Source of the DNA: Acidobacteriota bacterium
GTDB taxonomy: Bacteria > Acidobacteriota > Vicinamibacteria > Vicinamibacterales > UBA2999
Length of the DNA stretch: 32,448 nucleotides
NCBI GenBank assembly: GCA_023265015.1
Contig: JAHFUO010000025.1
Coordinates: 1-32,448 of the forward strand
Direction of reading: 5' to 3'
Shown here: positions 1 to 9,479 of the stretch, piece by piece
Layout: the number at the start of each line of letters is the position of its first letter
Numbering within the stretch: position 1 is the stretch's first letter
Position numbers and translations under genes: made by a program
The notes under the pieces: generated by a model
The model's input: the letters and a program-made list of their open reading frames with translations, nothing else
Told to the model about the DNA's origin: nothing
Databases searched by the model: none

Positions 1-1800
<1,800 letters not shown>

Positions 1801-1822
1801 AGGCGGACGTTGAGGTCCGCCT
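1801..1822. repeat. Palindrome directly after thiC stop
   Basis: AGGCGGAC (1801-1808) and GTCCGCCT (1815-1822) form a perfect 8-bp stem with a 6-nt loop. It begins at the base after the thiC TAG and ends 3 nt before the stop of the convergent gene. Neither strand has a T-run, so if it terminates transcription it does so atypically. The GCGGAC/GTCCGC core is shared with 136-154. Confidence 0.6.
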
Positions 1823-1825
1823 GCG

Positions 1826-2383
1826 TCAGCGTGGGGTTCCGGCCGCCGCCTGCGGCGCCGGGACGATCATGATGATTGAGGGGAAGCGCGCCGGCTGGGC
1901 CCCGAGCTTCGGGTTCGGATAGCCCTGCGATCCGCCCCACGTCCAGTCCTTGATCGTGACGCCCGGCGGAAACGCCATCGTGTCGTCGCGAAACCTGCCG
2001 ATCTCGAACATGTGCGTCGGCGGCTCGTCGAACACGACAGTCCCCTTCTCCTTCAACTGCGCCCGGTAATACGTCACGAGATCGTTGAACGGCGCCGTGC
2101 TGCCAAAGATGTAGTACCGCTGCTCGCGGCCCGCATCGTACGAGGCAATGAACTGCGCGGCGGGATAGATCGGAAACCCCAGCGTTGATTCGGATGGTGC
2201 GGCCGGATCGACACCGCTCTTCGGCGCGGGCGATGGTGTGACGGCACCCGGGCGCGGAGCCGTCGGCTGTGCCGGCGGGGCCTGCTGCGGCGCGCCCGCG
2301 CGCGGGAACGGCTGTGGAGTCTGGGCCCAGGCCGGCGTCATGAAGACCGCCCAGATCGCGAAAGCTATGCACGAGCGCCGCAT
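1826..2383 (-). CDS. Exported protein of unknown function
   Basis: I do not recognise a family. The 185-residue product begins with MRRSCIAFAIWAVFMTPAWA, a clear Sec signal peptide with an AWA-Q cleavage site. A Pro/Ala/Gln-rich linker follows (about residues 21-60) and then a compact domain of about 115 residues. That domain contains LGFPIYPAAQFI, a run reading DLVTYYRAQLKEKG, and a GVTIKDWTWGG segment. This suggests a small periplasmic alpha/beta domain tethered by a disordered linker, but no function follows. It is the last gene of the minus-strand series, 30 nt after the radical SAM gene. A perfect TATAAT six bases before the ATG suggests it also has its own leaderless transcript. Confidence 0.75.
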   Translation of the reverse strand: MRRSCIAFAIWAVFMTPAWAQTPQPFPRAGAPQQAPPAQPTAPRPGAVTPSPAPKSGVDPAAPSESTLGFPIYPAAQFIASYDAGREQRYYIFGSTAPFNDLVTYYRAQLKEKGTVVFDEPPTHMFEIGRFRDDTMAFPPGVTIKDWTWGGSQGYPNPKLGAQPARFPSIIMIVPAPQAAAGTPR

Positions 2384-2389
2384 GTCTGC

Positions 2390-2395
2390 ATTATA
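2390..2395 (-). promoter_or_regulatory. Putative -10 box giving a leaderless transcript
   Basis: On the minus strand TATAAT is followed by GCAGAC and then the ATG of the exported protein at 2383. With this spacing transcription would start at or next to the start codon. No convincing -35 element or Shine-Dalgarno is seen. Confidence 0.45.
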
Positions 2396-2413
2396 GAAGC
2401 AGTCGGGTCCAGG

Positions 2414-3379
2414 TTAGTCCTCTCTACGGCTTCTGAGACCGTACTTCGCCCTCATCATCCCGATCACGTTCGACACCTCCTTGCGATAGTCGGCCGGCGC
2501 GTACTTGCGCGCGTAGAGGTGGGTGTACCCCTCCACGAGCTGCGGGAACTCCTGCGCGAGCCAGCGCATGAAGTGATCGCGAGTCCCGCCCTCGAGGAAC
2601 ATCACGTTGCAGCCGACGAAGCGGGCGCCGTGATCGGCAATCGCCTTCACCGTCCGCTCGAGAAGCGCGGGCTTCGACGAGATGCCCGGCACGATCGGGT
2701 TCATGAGCACACCTGCGCGAATGCCGGCATCGACCAGCTCGCGAACGGCTCGCAGCCGCTGCAGCGGATGCGCCGTGCCGGGCTCGAGTTGCCGCCACGC
2801 ATCTTCGTCGACGGTCGGCACGCTGATGTAGACGCTGCACTCGGTGCGCGCCGTGAGGTCGGACAGCACGTCCCTGTCGCGCACGATCATCGGTCCCTTG
2901 GTGATGATGCCGACCGGGTTGCGGTGCTGGCACAGCGCCTCGAGCGAGCGACGCGTCAGCTTGTAGTGCCCCTCGATAGGCTGATAGCAGTCCGTTGCGG
3001 TGCCGAGCGCCACGTACGTGCGGCTCCAGGACGGTGTATCGAGCTCGTCGCGCAATATCTCCACGAAGTTGGTCTTCACGAAGATGATCGACGAGAACTC
3101 ATCGTCCGCGCCGAGCTCGAACTGCGTGTGGTAGCGGCGCGCGTAGCAGTAGTGACAACCGTGGGTGCAGCCACGATACGGGTTCAGGGTCCACTCGAAT
3201 GGCATCCCCTTCACGCGGTTCAGCGCGGAACGGCACCGCACCTCCTGGTACGTCGCCGCATCGGCGCGCCGGATCGCTTCGGTGAGCGCCTCCGCACCGC
3301 CGGCTTTCACCAGGTCGGCAACCTGGCGGGTCGTGGGTTTCTGTTTTCCGAGGTCGAAGAGGAGTGGGTGGGATTCCAT
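2414..3379 (-). CDS. Rv2578c/PA0069-type radical SAM protein
   Basis: The 321-residue product carries C71-THG-C75-HY-C78, the CxxxCxxC motif binding the [4Fe-4S] cluster of radical SAM enzymes, inside LNPYRGCTHGCHYCYAR. That context, plus GTATDCYQPIE and a later ITKGP stretch, is characteristic of the Rv2578c/PA0069 family, which is related to spore photoproduct lyase (SplB-like). No substrate is established for this family, so I name no reaction. The family's usual length is around 300-350 residues and this copy looks complete. The start at 3379 (ATGGAATCC) has no obvious Shine-Dalgarno. It sits 71 nt downstream of the Rmd-like gene in the same direction. Family assignment is firm; function is unknown. 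Confidence 0.88.
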   Translation of the reverse strand: MESHPLLFDLGKQKPTTRQVADLVKAGGAEALTEAIRRADAATYQEVRCRSALNRVKGMPFEWTLNPYRGCTHGCHYCYARRYHTQFELGADDEFSSIIFVKTNFVEILRDELDTPSWSRTYVALGTATDCYQPIEGHYKLTRRSLEALCQHRNPVGIITKGPMIVRDRDVLSDLTARTECSVYISVPTVDEDAWRQLEPGTAHPLQRLRAVRELVDAGIRAGVLMNPIVPGISSKPALLERTVKAIADHGARFVGCNVMFLEGGTRDHFMRWLAQEFPQLVEGYTHLYARKYAPADYRKEVSNVIGMMRAKYGLRSRRED

Positions 3380-3450
3380 GGCGATCGAGGCGATATTCGC
3401 TGTTTATTCGCCACCAATCCTGTGCGATCGGCGCCCGCCGCGTCAAGCCG

Positions 3451-4395
3451 TCAGGCCACGGTCACCGCGCGCCAGTAACTCAGAAGGTCGTCGAGCGTGC
3501 GCTCGAAGGGGATTTCGGGCCGCCATCCGGTGGCGGCACGGAGCCGGGCGGAATCGCCGAGCAGCACCGGCGTGTCGTTGGGACGCAGCCGGGACGGGTC
3601 GGTTTCGATGAGCACCTCCACGCATGCGCGGGCGGCGAGCGCCTCGAGCACCGACTTCATGCTGCGCGCGAAACCGGAGGCGACGTTATAGACCGTCGAC
3701 GGAGTGCCGCGCTCCATCAGCGCGACGTACGCGCGCACGATGTCACGCACGTCGGTCAGGTCGCGCTGCGCGTCGAGATTGCCGACCTTGATCACCGGCT
3801 CCGCCGCGCCGATCTCGATGAGCGCAATCTGCCTGGCCATGCTGGGCGCCGCGAACGCCGCGCTCTGTCGAGGCCCCGTGTGATTGAACGAGCGCGTCAC
3901 GATGACCTCGACGCCATCTTCGCGGGCGGCACGCAATCCCAGCTGTTCCTGCGCAAGCTTGCTGAGCGCGTACGGATTGGCCGGCGCAATCGGGCTCTCC
4001 TCGGTGAGCGGCGACATCGAAGGCGCATAGACCGTGGCCGAGCCCGGGATCACCACGCGGCACGGCGATCCTGCGCGGCCCAGCGCGTCGAGCAGGTAGT
4101 GCGTCGCGAGCACGTTGCTCGAGAGGGGAGTCACCGTATCGCGCCACGAGTGCGCGACATTGGGCGCGCCGGCGCAGTGGTAGACCGCCGACGGCTTCAC
4201 GCGTTGCACCGCCGCGCGGACCTCGTCGCGATTCAGCAGGTCGACCTGCTGCCACGAGGCAAGCGGCGCGACCTCGTCCACCGGCTTTGTCGCGTGCATC
4301 CAGCCGACGACGTCTCCACGTCCCGCAAGCGCCTGAACGACGTGGCTGCCCGCGAACCCGGCGGCGCCGGTGACAAGAACGACGTCGTGAACCAT
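3451..4395 (-). CDS. rmd: NAD(P)-dependent sugar epimerase/reductase, GDP-6-deoxy-D-mannose reductase-like
   Basis: Extended short-chain dehydrogenase of 314 residues. The Rossmann motif GAAGFAG lies at 10-16 and the catalytic YxxxK (Y142, K146) in NPYALSK. The segments SFNHTGPRQ, GNLDAQRDLTDVRDIV and RPNDTPVLLGD are typical of Rmd, which reduces GDP-4-keto-6-deoxymannose to GDP-rhamnose. The partner dehydratase Gmd is not in the window. A dTDP-deoxysugar trio lies immediately upstream without RmlD, so this enzyme might instead reduce a dTDP-4-keto sugar. I chose the ATG at 4395 because AGAAGA lies 9 nt upstream; a GTG at 4404 is also in frame. A 184-nt repeat-rich gap separates it from rfbB, so it may have its own promoter. 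Confidence 0.72.
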   Translation of the reverse strand: MVHDVVLVTGAAGFAGSHVVQALAGRGDVVGWMHATKPVDEVAPLASWQQVDLLNRDEVRAAVQRVKPSAVYHCAGAPNVAHSWRDTVTPLSSNVLATHYLLDALGRAGSPCRVVIPGSATVYAPSMSPLTEESPIAPANPYALSKLAQEQLGLRAAREDGVEVIVTRSFNHTGPRQSAAFAAPSMARQIALIEIGAAEPVIKVGNLDAQRDLTDVRDIVRAYVALMERGTPSTVYNVASGFARSMKSVLEALAARACVEVLIETDPSRLRPNDTPVLLGDSARLRAATGWRPEIPFERTLDDLLSYWRAVTVA

Positions 4396-4424
4396 GCCGT
4401 TCACTCTTCTATGTTCCCGCTGAT

Positions 4425-4541
4425 CGGTTCGTGTTCATGTTCGATGCTGGGTTCGCTGTTCGCTGTTCGCGTAGCGGGGGCCGAACAGGAACGCTGAAGG
4501 ATGAACCTGAACGCCGTTGAGCCGAACTTGAACACGAACGG
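4425..4541. repeat. Imperfect inverted repeat with internal GTTC-rich short repeats
   Basis: The outer arms CGGTTCGTGTTCATGTTCG (4425-4443) and CGAACTTGAACACGAACGG (4523-4541) are reverse complements at 17 of 19 positions. Between them lie degenerate repeats such as GTTCGCT GTTCGCT GTTCGCG (4451-4471) and GAAC-containing words on the right side. The whole element fills most of the gap between rfbB and the Rmd-like gene. I see no coding potential and no clear terminator in it. Confidence 0.65.
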
Positions 4542-4579
4542 AGAAGTGAGAAGCCAGAAGCGTGAACTGTGTCGCTCGC

Positions 4580-5593
4580 TCACTGTCGAGTGTGGTACTG
4601 AGCCTCGTAGTACGACTTGAAGCGCGGATCCTGCTCCTTGATCGGCCGCCACCACCACTCGTTCGCGCGATACCAGTCGACGGTTTCGCGCAACCCTTCG
4701 TCAAAGGCGATCCGTGGAGACCAGCCGAGCGAGCGCAGCTTCGCCGTGTCGAGGCAGTACCGGCGATCGTGACCCGGACGATCGGGCACCGGCGTGATGA
4801 GCGACGCCGGCTTGCCGAGCGCCTCGAGGATCCGGTGCGTCAGGTCGACGTTCATCACCTCATTGCCGCCGCCGATGTTGTAGACCTCGCCGTTCGACGC
4901 CGCGTCAATCAGCAGGTCGATGGCGCGGCAGTGATCGAGCACGTGCAGCCAGTCACGCACGTTGCGGCCGTCGCCGTAGAGCGGAACGGGGAGGTCGTCG
5001 ATCGCGTTGGTGACGAAGAGCGGGATCACTTTTTCGGGGAACTGATATGGCCCGTAGTTGTTCGATGCCCGCGTGACGATGACCGGCAGGTTGTAGGTCG
5101 CCCAGTAGCTGTACGCGAGACGATCTGCGCCGGCCTTGCTCGCCGAGTAGGGGTTGCGCGGCCGCAGCTCGTCGGTCTCACGGCTCGCGCCGGCCGCGAC
5201 GCTGCCGTAGACCTCGTCGGTCGAAATCTGGACAAAGCGCTGCAGTCCCGGCGCGCGCCGCGCGCCTTCGAGCAGCACGAACGTCCCCTCGACATCCGTC
5301 CTGATGAATTCGCCCGCGGCCATGATCGAGCGGTCGACGTGCGTTTCCGCCGCGAAGTGGACGACGATGTTCGACCGTTCGACGAGGGGGCCGCTGAGCG
5401 CGGCGTCGAGGATGTCGCCGTGCACGAACGCATGGCGCTCGTGATTGATGACGTCCCGCAGACTGTCGCGCCGCCCGGCATACGTGAGCTTGTCGAGCGT
5501 CGTGACCCGCCAGTCCGGGTGCGCGGCGAGCGCATAGCGGACGAAGTTGCTGCCGATGAACCCGGCGCCGCCGGTGACGAGGACCTCAACCAT
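4580..5593 (-). CDS. rfbB: dTDP-glucose 4,6-dehydratase
   Basis: Converts dTDP-glucose to dTDP-4-keto-6-deoxyglucose, the second step of dTDP-deoxysugar synthesis. The 337 residues show the NAD-binding motif TGGAGFIGSNF (7-17) and HFAAETHVDRS. The dehydratase signature STDEVYG supplies T125, D126 and E127, and the YSASK motif supplies Y149 and K153. Length and motifs match RfbB/RmlB exactly. Its ATG overlaps the end of rfbC by 8 nt (ATGGTTGA contains both start and stop), implying translational coupling. It is the last gene of the tightly packed part of the operon. Confidence 0.96.
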   Translation of the reverse strand: MVEVLVTGGAGFIGSNFVRYALAAHPDWRVTTLDKLTYAGRRDSLRDVINHERHAFVHGDILDAALSGPLVERSNIVVHFAAETHVDRSIMAAGEFIRTDVEGTFVLLEGARRAPGLQRFVQISTDEVYGSVAAGASRETDELRPRNPYSASKAGADRLAYSYWATYNLPVIVTRASNNYGPYQFPEKVIPLFVTNAIDDLPVPLYGDGRNVRDWLHVLDHCRAIDLLIDAASNGEVYNIGGGNEVMNVDLTHRILEALGKPASLITPVPDRPGHDRRYCLDTAKLRSLGWSPRIAFDEGLRETVDWYRANEWWWRPIKEQDPRFKSYYEAQYHTRQ

Positions 5594-6086
5594 CCTTGCG
5601 CGTCCAGTCGTACGGAAGCGTGTCGTGCGGCTCGAGCCGGTACTCGTCAGGTTCCGTGTAGCTATAGGGCTCGGTGGGCACGTTGACGACGAGCGCCATC
5701 TCGGGGCTGATGCACTTCCACCCGTGATACACGAGGTTCGGCACCTGCACGAGCATCGGGTTCTGCGTGCCGATGAAGAACTCGTTGACGGCGCCGTTGG
5801 TGGGCGAATCGGGTCGCGTGTCGAGGAGCACGAGCTTCACCATCCCGGAGACGCACGCGAAATGGTCGATCTGCCGCTGATGATAGTGCCACGCCTTGAC
5901 GACCCCCGGATACGTGGCGGAGACGTACGTCTGCCCGAACTTCGTGAAGAGCTCGGCATCGTCCGCGCGAAGGATTTCCATCAGCCAGCCGCGCTCGTCG
6001 GGAATCACGCGCAGCGCTTTGGTCTTGACGCCATGAATCCGCGGCTGCCTGGCCCCGGTTGCCGAATACTCGGTTGGTTTGCTCAC
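5586..6086 (-). CDS. rfbC: dTDP-4-dehydrorhamnose 3,5-epimerase family cupin (RmlC-like)
   Basis: The 166-residue cupin resembles the shorter branch of the RmlC family. DERGWLMEILR near residue 30 corresponds to the DERGFF motif. The GVVKAWHYHQRQIDHF segment corresponds to the substrate-binding RGLHxQ region, and VQVPNLVYHGWKC to the PxGFAHGF region. RmlC epimerises C3 and C5 of dTDP-4-keto-6-deoxyglucose. The active-site block is clearly divergent (AWHYH instead of RGLHYQ), so the exact stereochemistry of the product is uncertain and a ketoisomerase role is possible. I chose the GTG at 6086, which has GAGGGAG 5 nt upstream; the frame upstream of it overlaps rfbA. It lies 10 nt after the rfbA stop. 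Confidence 0.85.
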   Translation of the reverse strand: MSKPTEYSATGARQPRIHGVKTKALRVIPDERGWLMEILRADDAELFTKFGQTYVSATYPGVVKAWHYHQRQIDHFACVSGMVKLVLLDTRPDSPTNGAVNEFFIGTQNPMLVQVPNLVYHGWKCISPEMALVVNVPTEPYSYTEPDEYRLEPHDTLPYDWTRKDG

Positions 6087-6096
6087 CGCCACTCCC

Positions 6097-7164
6097 TCAC
6101 CACCTGATGCCGACCTCCGAATTGTCGCCCAGCATGAACCGGTACGCGCTCGGCTTGACCGGCTCGCGGTAGATCCGCACGTTTTTCCCGATGAGGCTGT
6201 CGATGACCCGGTTGGCCAGGTCGCGGACGCTCGAGCCCTCGAGCACGATACTGTGCTCGATCTCGGAATCCTTGATCTCCACGTCGTTTCCGATCGAGGT
6301 GAACGGGCCGACATACGCGTGGACGATCCGCGCGCCCCGGCCGATGATGGCCGGCCCTCGTATCACCGACTGCTGGACGGCCGCGCCCTTTTCGATCACG
6401 ACTTTCCCCTCGATGCGGCTCTCGGCGTCGACCGTGCCGTCGATGCGGCGGTCGAATGTCTCGAGGATCAGCCGGTTGGCCTCGAGCATGTCCTCGAGCT
6501 TGCCGGTGTCTTTCCACCAGCCGTCGACGATGTGCGGCCGCACGGTCAGGCCGCGGTCAATCAGATCCTGGATGGCGTCGGTAATCTCGAGCTCGTTGCG
6601 AAAGCTTGGCTTGATCCGGTTGACCGACTCGAACACCTGGGGGCCGAACATGTACACCCCGACGAGCGCGAGATCGCCGATCGGCTGCTTCGGCTTTTCG
6701 ACCAGCCGCACGACCTTGCCGTTCTCGAGCTGCGCGACGCCGAACATCTCCGGATCGGGGACGCGGGTGAGCAGAATCTGCGCCGCCGGTTTCTGTTCGT
6801 CGAACTCGCGCACGAATTTCGTGATGCCCTGGTTCAGCAGGTTGTCGCCGAGATACATCACGAACGGCTCGTCGCCGATGAACGGCTGGCTGATCTTGAC
6901 GGCGTGCGCGAGCCCGCGCGGCGCATCCTGCACGATGTACTCGATGCGGACGCCCCACCGCGACCCGTCGCCCACCGCGGCGCGAATCTCCGCCTGCGTG
7001 TCGCCGACCACGATGCCGATGTCGCGGATGCCAGCCTCGGCGATCGCCTCGATGCCGTAGAAGAGCACCGGCTTGTTCGCGACCGGCACGAGCTGCTTCG
7101 CGCTCGTGTACGTGAGCGGCCGAAGACGCGTGCCTTTGCCGCCGCTGAGGATCAGTCCCTTCAC
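6097..7164 (-). CDS. rfbA: Glucose-1-phosphate thymidylyltransferase, long type
   Basis: Makes dTDP-glucose from dTTP and glucose-1-phosphate, the first step of the dTDP-sugar pathway. The 355 residues fit the long RmlA type: an N-terminal nucleotidyltransferase domain with LSGGKGTRLRP (about residues 6-16), AKQLVPVANKP and MYLGDNLL, followed by a C-terminal left-handed beta-helix of hexapeptide-like repeats (about residues 240-355). I chose the GTG at 7164, four bases after the lptD stop and just before the conserved KGLILSGG. The extra residues upstream would overlap lptD and are not family-like. Gene order rfbA-rfbC-rfbB supports the assignment. Confidence 0.93.
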   Translation of the reverse strand: MKGLILSGGKGTRLRPLTYTSAKQLVPVANKPVLFYGIEAIAEAGIRDIGIVVGDTQAEIRAAVGDGSRWGVRIEYIVQDAPRGLAHAVKISQPFIGDEPFVMYLGDNLLNQGITKFVREFDEQKPAAQILLTRVPDPEMFGVAQLENGKVVRLVEKPKQPIGDLALVGVYMFGPQVFESVNRIKPSFRNELEITDAIQDLIDRGLTVRPHIVDGWWKDTGKLEDMLEANRLILETFDRRIDGTVDAESRIEGKVVIEKGAAVQQSVIRGPAIIGRGARIVHAYVGPFTSIGNDVEIKDSEIEHSIVLEGSSVRDLANRVIDSLIGKNVRIYREPVKPSAYRFMLGDNSEVGIRW

Positions 7165-7168
7165 TCGT

Positions 7169-9463
7169 CTACCGCACCGAGTTGCCGAAGGCGCCGAAGA
7201 AGTTCGAGAACGTCCCCAGGCCGGCAAGGACGAAGGAAAGGTTGATACGGCGATCCGACGCGAGTGGGAACCCCGAGACAGCCTGAGGATAGTTGAATTT
7301 CTGAAATTCGAGCTGCAGCCCGCAGCACTGCGCCATGTAGGTCGCGAGCACGTTCTGCGAGATGATGGTCGAATGCGTGAGGTCCCAGCTCAGCGAGTAC
7401 GTGCCGGCGTACTGTCCGCTCGGCGATCGGAGCGACGTCGATCCGGAGAGATACGCTGCCGGTTTTCCGGATCGCGTATAGCGATACCGGCTGAAACTCA
7501 CCGTTCCGCCACTCCCGCCCGCTGACAAGGTGCCGCCCACGGTCCAGACCTGAAGGCCGACGCCCGATACGTCGTACTCGAGGCGCGTGTTCGCGTCGAC
7601 TTTTGCCGAGGGTGAGACGCGGACGTTCAGGGCCATCGGGGACAGGGCAACCGGCTTCCGGCCGGAGGAGCTGGCGTACGCGGTGTCATATCGACTCGAC
7701 TCGGTATTCGAATAAAAGGTCTGCTGGACGCCGACGGTGACGAATTCGCGCGCCTGGCCGCGCAGGCCGTTCGTGCTTTTGCCGCGGTACAGGAAGCGGT
7801 TTGTCAATCCATAGGTGAGACGCGAGGTGCCGCCGACCACAAAATCCGACGGGTCCAGGACGATCGGCGTTTCCTTGTACTTCTTGATTGGCGTCGTGTA
7901 ATCGACGGTGAACCCCGGCTCGATGACGTGCTTCATGCGCTCGGCGTAGCCGCTCGACGGCGTGTCCCAGACCTTGACAAGCACGGGACCGACAACGTCG
8001 CTCCGCAGTTGCGTGTACTCACGGAAAAGCGGAGATGACACCAAGACGCCCCGGGCATTGGAGCTCTTTGAGTAGTACGTCATGCGATGCCCTACGCTCG
8101 TGTTTATGGAGAGGAAGGTCAGTCGCGACAGCGGCACGCGCAGCGAGGGCGCGACATCGATCCGCGCGAAACTGTTATCGAGCGTCGCGATGCCGTTGGT
8201 CAGGTACTTGTACGGCAGGGACGCGTACTCACCGTTCAACGACGCGTAGATCGGCGCGCCGAAGAGCTCCCGCGGCGCGAGGACCGCGTTGACGCGCGGC
8301 GCCGACCCGTACAAGACCGAGCTGTTGCCGCTGCTGAACGTCTCATTGCGCTGGTAGAGCAGCGTTGCCTCCAGCGGGCCGATCGCGTCGCTCACGCCAC
8401 CTTCGACGAGCCGGCTGGCGCGCGAGGCCTGGTAGATGTTCTGGTGATACAGCTGCTGCGTGACGACATCCGAGAAGTAATCGAGGCGCGCGCGCGCGCG
8501 CGCCACGCCGCCGAGGCTCTGCGTCACCGCGCCGGTGAACTCGTAGGAATTCTTCGCCGGCAGCGACGTGGTCTGGCCCGACTGCGTGAACTGCGTCTCG
8601 TGCTGGGCGAAACGGTACGCGCGCACGTTGCCCGCGGACTGAAAGCCCGCGATATATCGATACTCGGCGCCTTCGCCCTGCCCGGTCCGCGTGAACCAGT
8701 CGTGAAACACCGTGGCGTCCTGGCTGCGATCGATCGCCCAGAAGAACGCGTTGCTGATTGACTGGCCGCGCAGCGTCGACGCTCCATACGTCGGAAGCAG
8801 GATCCCGGTGGCGCGCTGCGCCTTCTGAATCGGATAGTAGAGAATCGGCAGGTACATGAGCGGGACGCCCTTGACGCGCAGCACGGTGTTGCGCGCAATC
8901 GCGTAGTCGTCCAGGTTCAGCACGACGCTGCCGCTCGCCATTTCCCATCGCGGCGTCGGCTGCACGCAGGTCGTGAAGCCGCCGCGAGTGATGCGGTACT
9001 TGCGGGGACCGAGCTTCTCCAGCGTCTCGCCGTAGAAATAGACGTCAGGATCCTGGTTGCCGAAGGCAGCGCGGTTCGCCGTCGCGCCAAGCGACATGAT
9101 GCCCGACGCGTCGACGAACGTGCCGATGCCGGTGTCGGTGTTGAACTCCAGGCGTTCGGCCGAGATCCGCCCGTCGGGATTCGTGAACACCACGTTGCCG
9201 CTGGCCACGACGCGGTTGGTGTTGATGTAGAGGTCGACCTCGTCCGCGAAGAATTGCAGCTGCGGGCCTTCGATGGCCGCCTGGCCGATCAAATGAAGGT
9301 GATCGCCGACCTGTTCGAACTTCCAGCTCGAGAAGTTCGAAATGCCGAGCGGCAGGCTTGTCGACGCCGCGGGCTGCGCGGGCGCCGCCTGGCCGAACGC
9401 TCCGACCGCGTGAAGGCAGACCATGCACGAGGCGAGAAAACCTTTAAAGGCCTTGAGATACAC
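7169..9463 (-). CDS. lptD: LPS-assembly outer-membrane protein LptD
   Basis: Outer-membrane beta-barrel that inserts lipopolysaccharide into the outer leaflet. With the GTG at 9463 the product is 764 residues and begins with a signal peptide ending near GAFG-QAA. An OstA/LptA-like jellyroll domain follows (about residues 45-150, with VVASGNVVFTNPDGRISAERLEF). The LptD-typical TTCVQPTPRWEMASGS comes next, then a large barrel. A CC pair about 50 residues from the C-terminus (QCCGLQLEF) matches the vicinal cysteines that form disulfides with N-terminal cysteines in E. coli LptD. A GTG at 9496 is also in frame but overlaps folC by 17 nt. Its location between folC and rfbA puts LPS transport and deoxysugar supply in one transcript. 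Confidence 0.92.
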   Translation of the reverse strand: MYLKAFKGFLASCMVCLHAVGAFGQAAPAQPAASTSLPLGISNFSSWKFEQVGDHLHLIGQAAIEGPQLQFFADEVDLYINTNRVVASGNVVFTNPDGRISAERLEFNTDTGIGTFVDASGIMSLGATANRAAFGNQDPDVYFYGETLEKLGPRKYRITRGGFTTCVQPTPRWEMASGSVVLNLDDYAIARNTVLRVKGVPLMYLPILYYPIQKAQRATGILLPTYGASTLRGQSISNAFFWAIDRSQDATVFHDWFTRTGQGEGAEYRYIAGFQSAGNVRAYRFAQHETQFTQSGQTTSLPAKNSYEFTGAVTQSLGGVARARARLDYFSDVVTQQLYHQNIYQASRASRLVEGGVSDAIGPLEATLLYQRNETFSSGNSSVLYGSAPRVNAVLAPRELFGAPIYASLNGEYASLPYKYLTNGIATLDNSFARIDVAPSLRVPLSRLTFLSINTSVGHRMTYYSKSSNARGVLVSSPLFREYTQLRSDVVGPVLVKVWDTPSSGYAERMKHVIEPGFTVDYTTPIKKYKETPIVLDPSDFVVGGTSRLTYGLTNRFLYRGKSTNGLRGQAREFVTVGVQQTFYSNTESSRYDTAYASSSGRKPVALSPMALNVRVSPSAKVDANTRLEYDVSGVGLQVWTVGGTLSAGGSGGTVSFSRYRYTRSGKPAAYLSGSTSLRSPSGQYAGTYSLSWDLTHSTIISQNVLATYMAQCCGLQLEFQKFNYPQAVSGFPLASDRRINLSFVLAGLGTFSNFFGAFGNSVR

Positions 9464-9479
9464 AGTCTTTGACGAGGAA

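Noticed and set aside
6087-6314. Longer N-terminus for the RmlC-like protein
   Set aside because: The extra residues lie inside rfbA in another frame and show Arg/Ser-rich shadow composition; GTG at 6086 has a good ribosome site.
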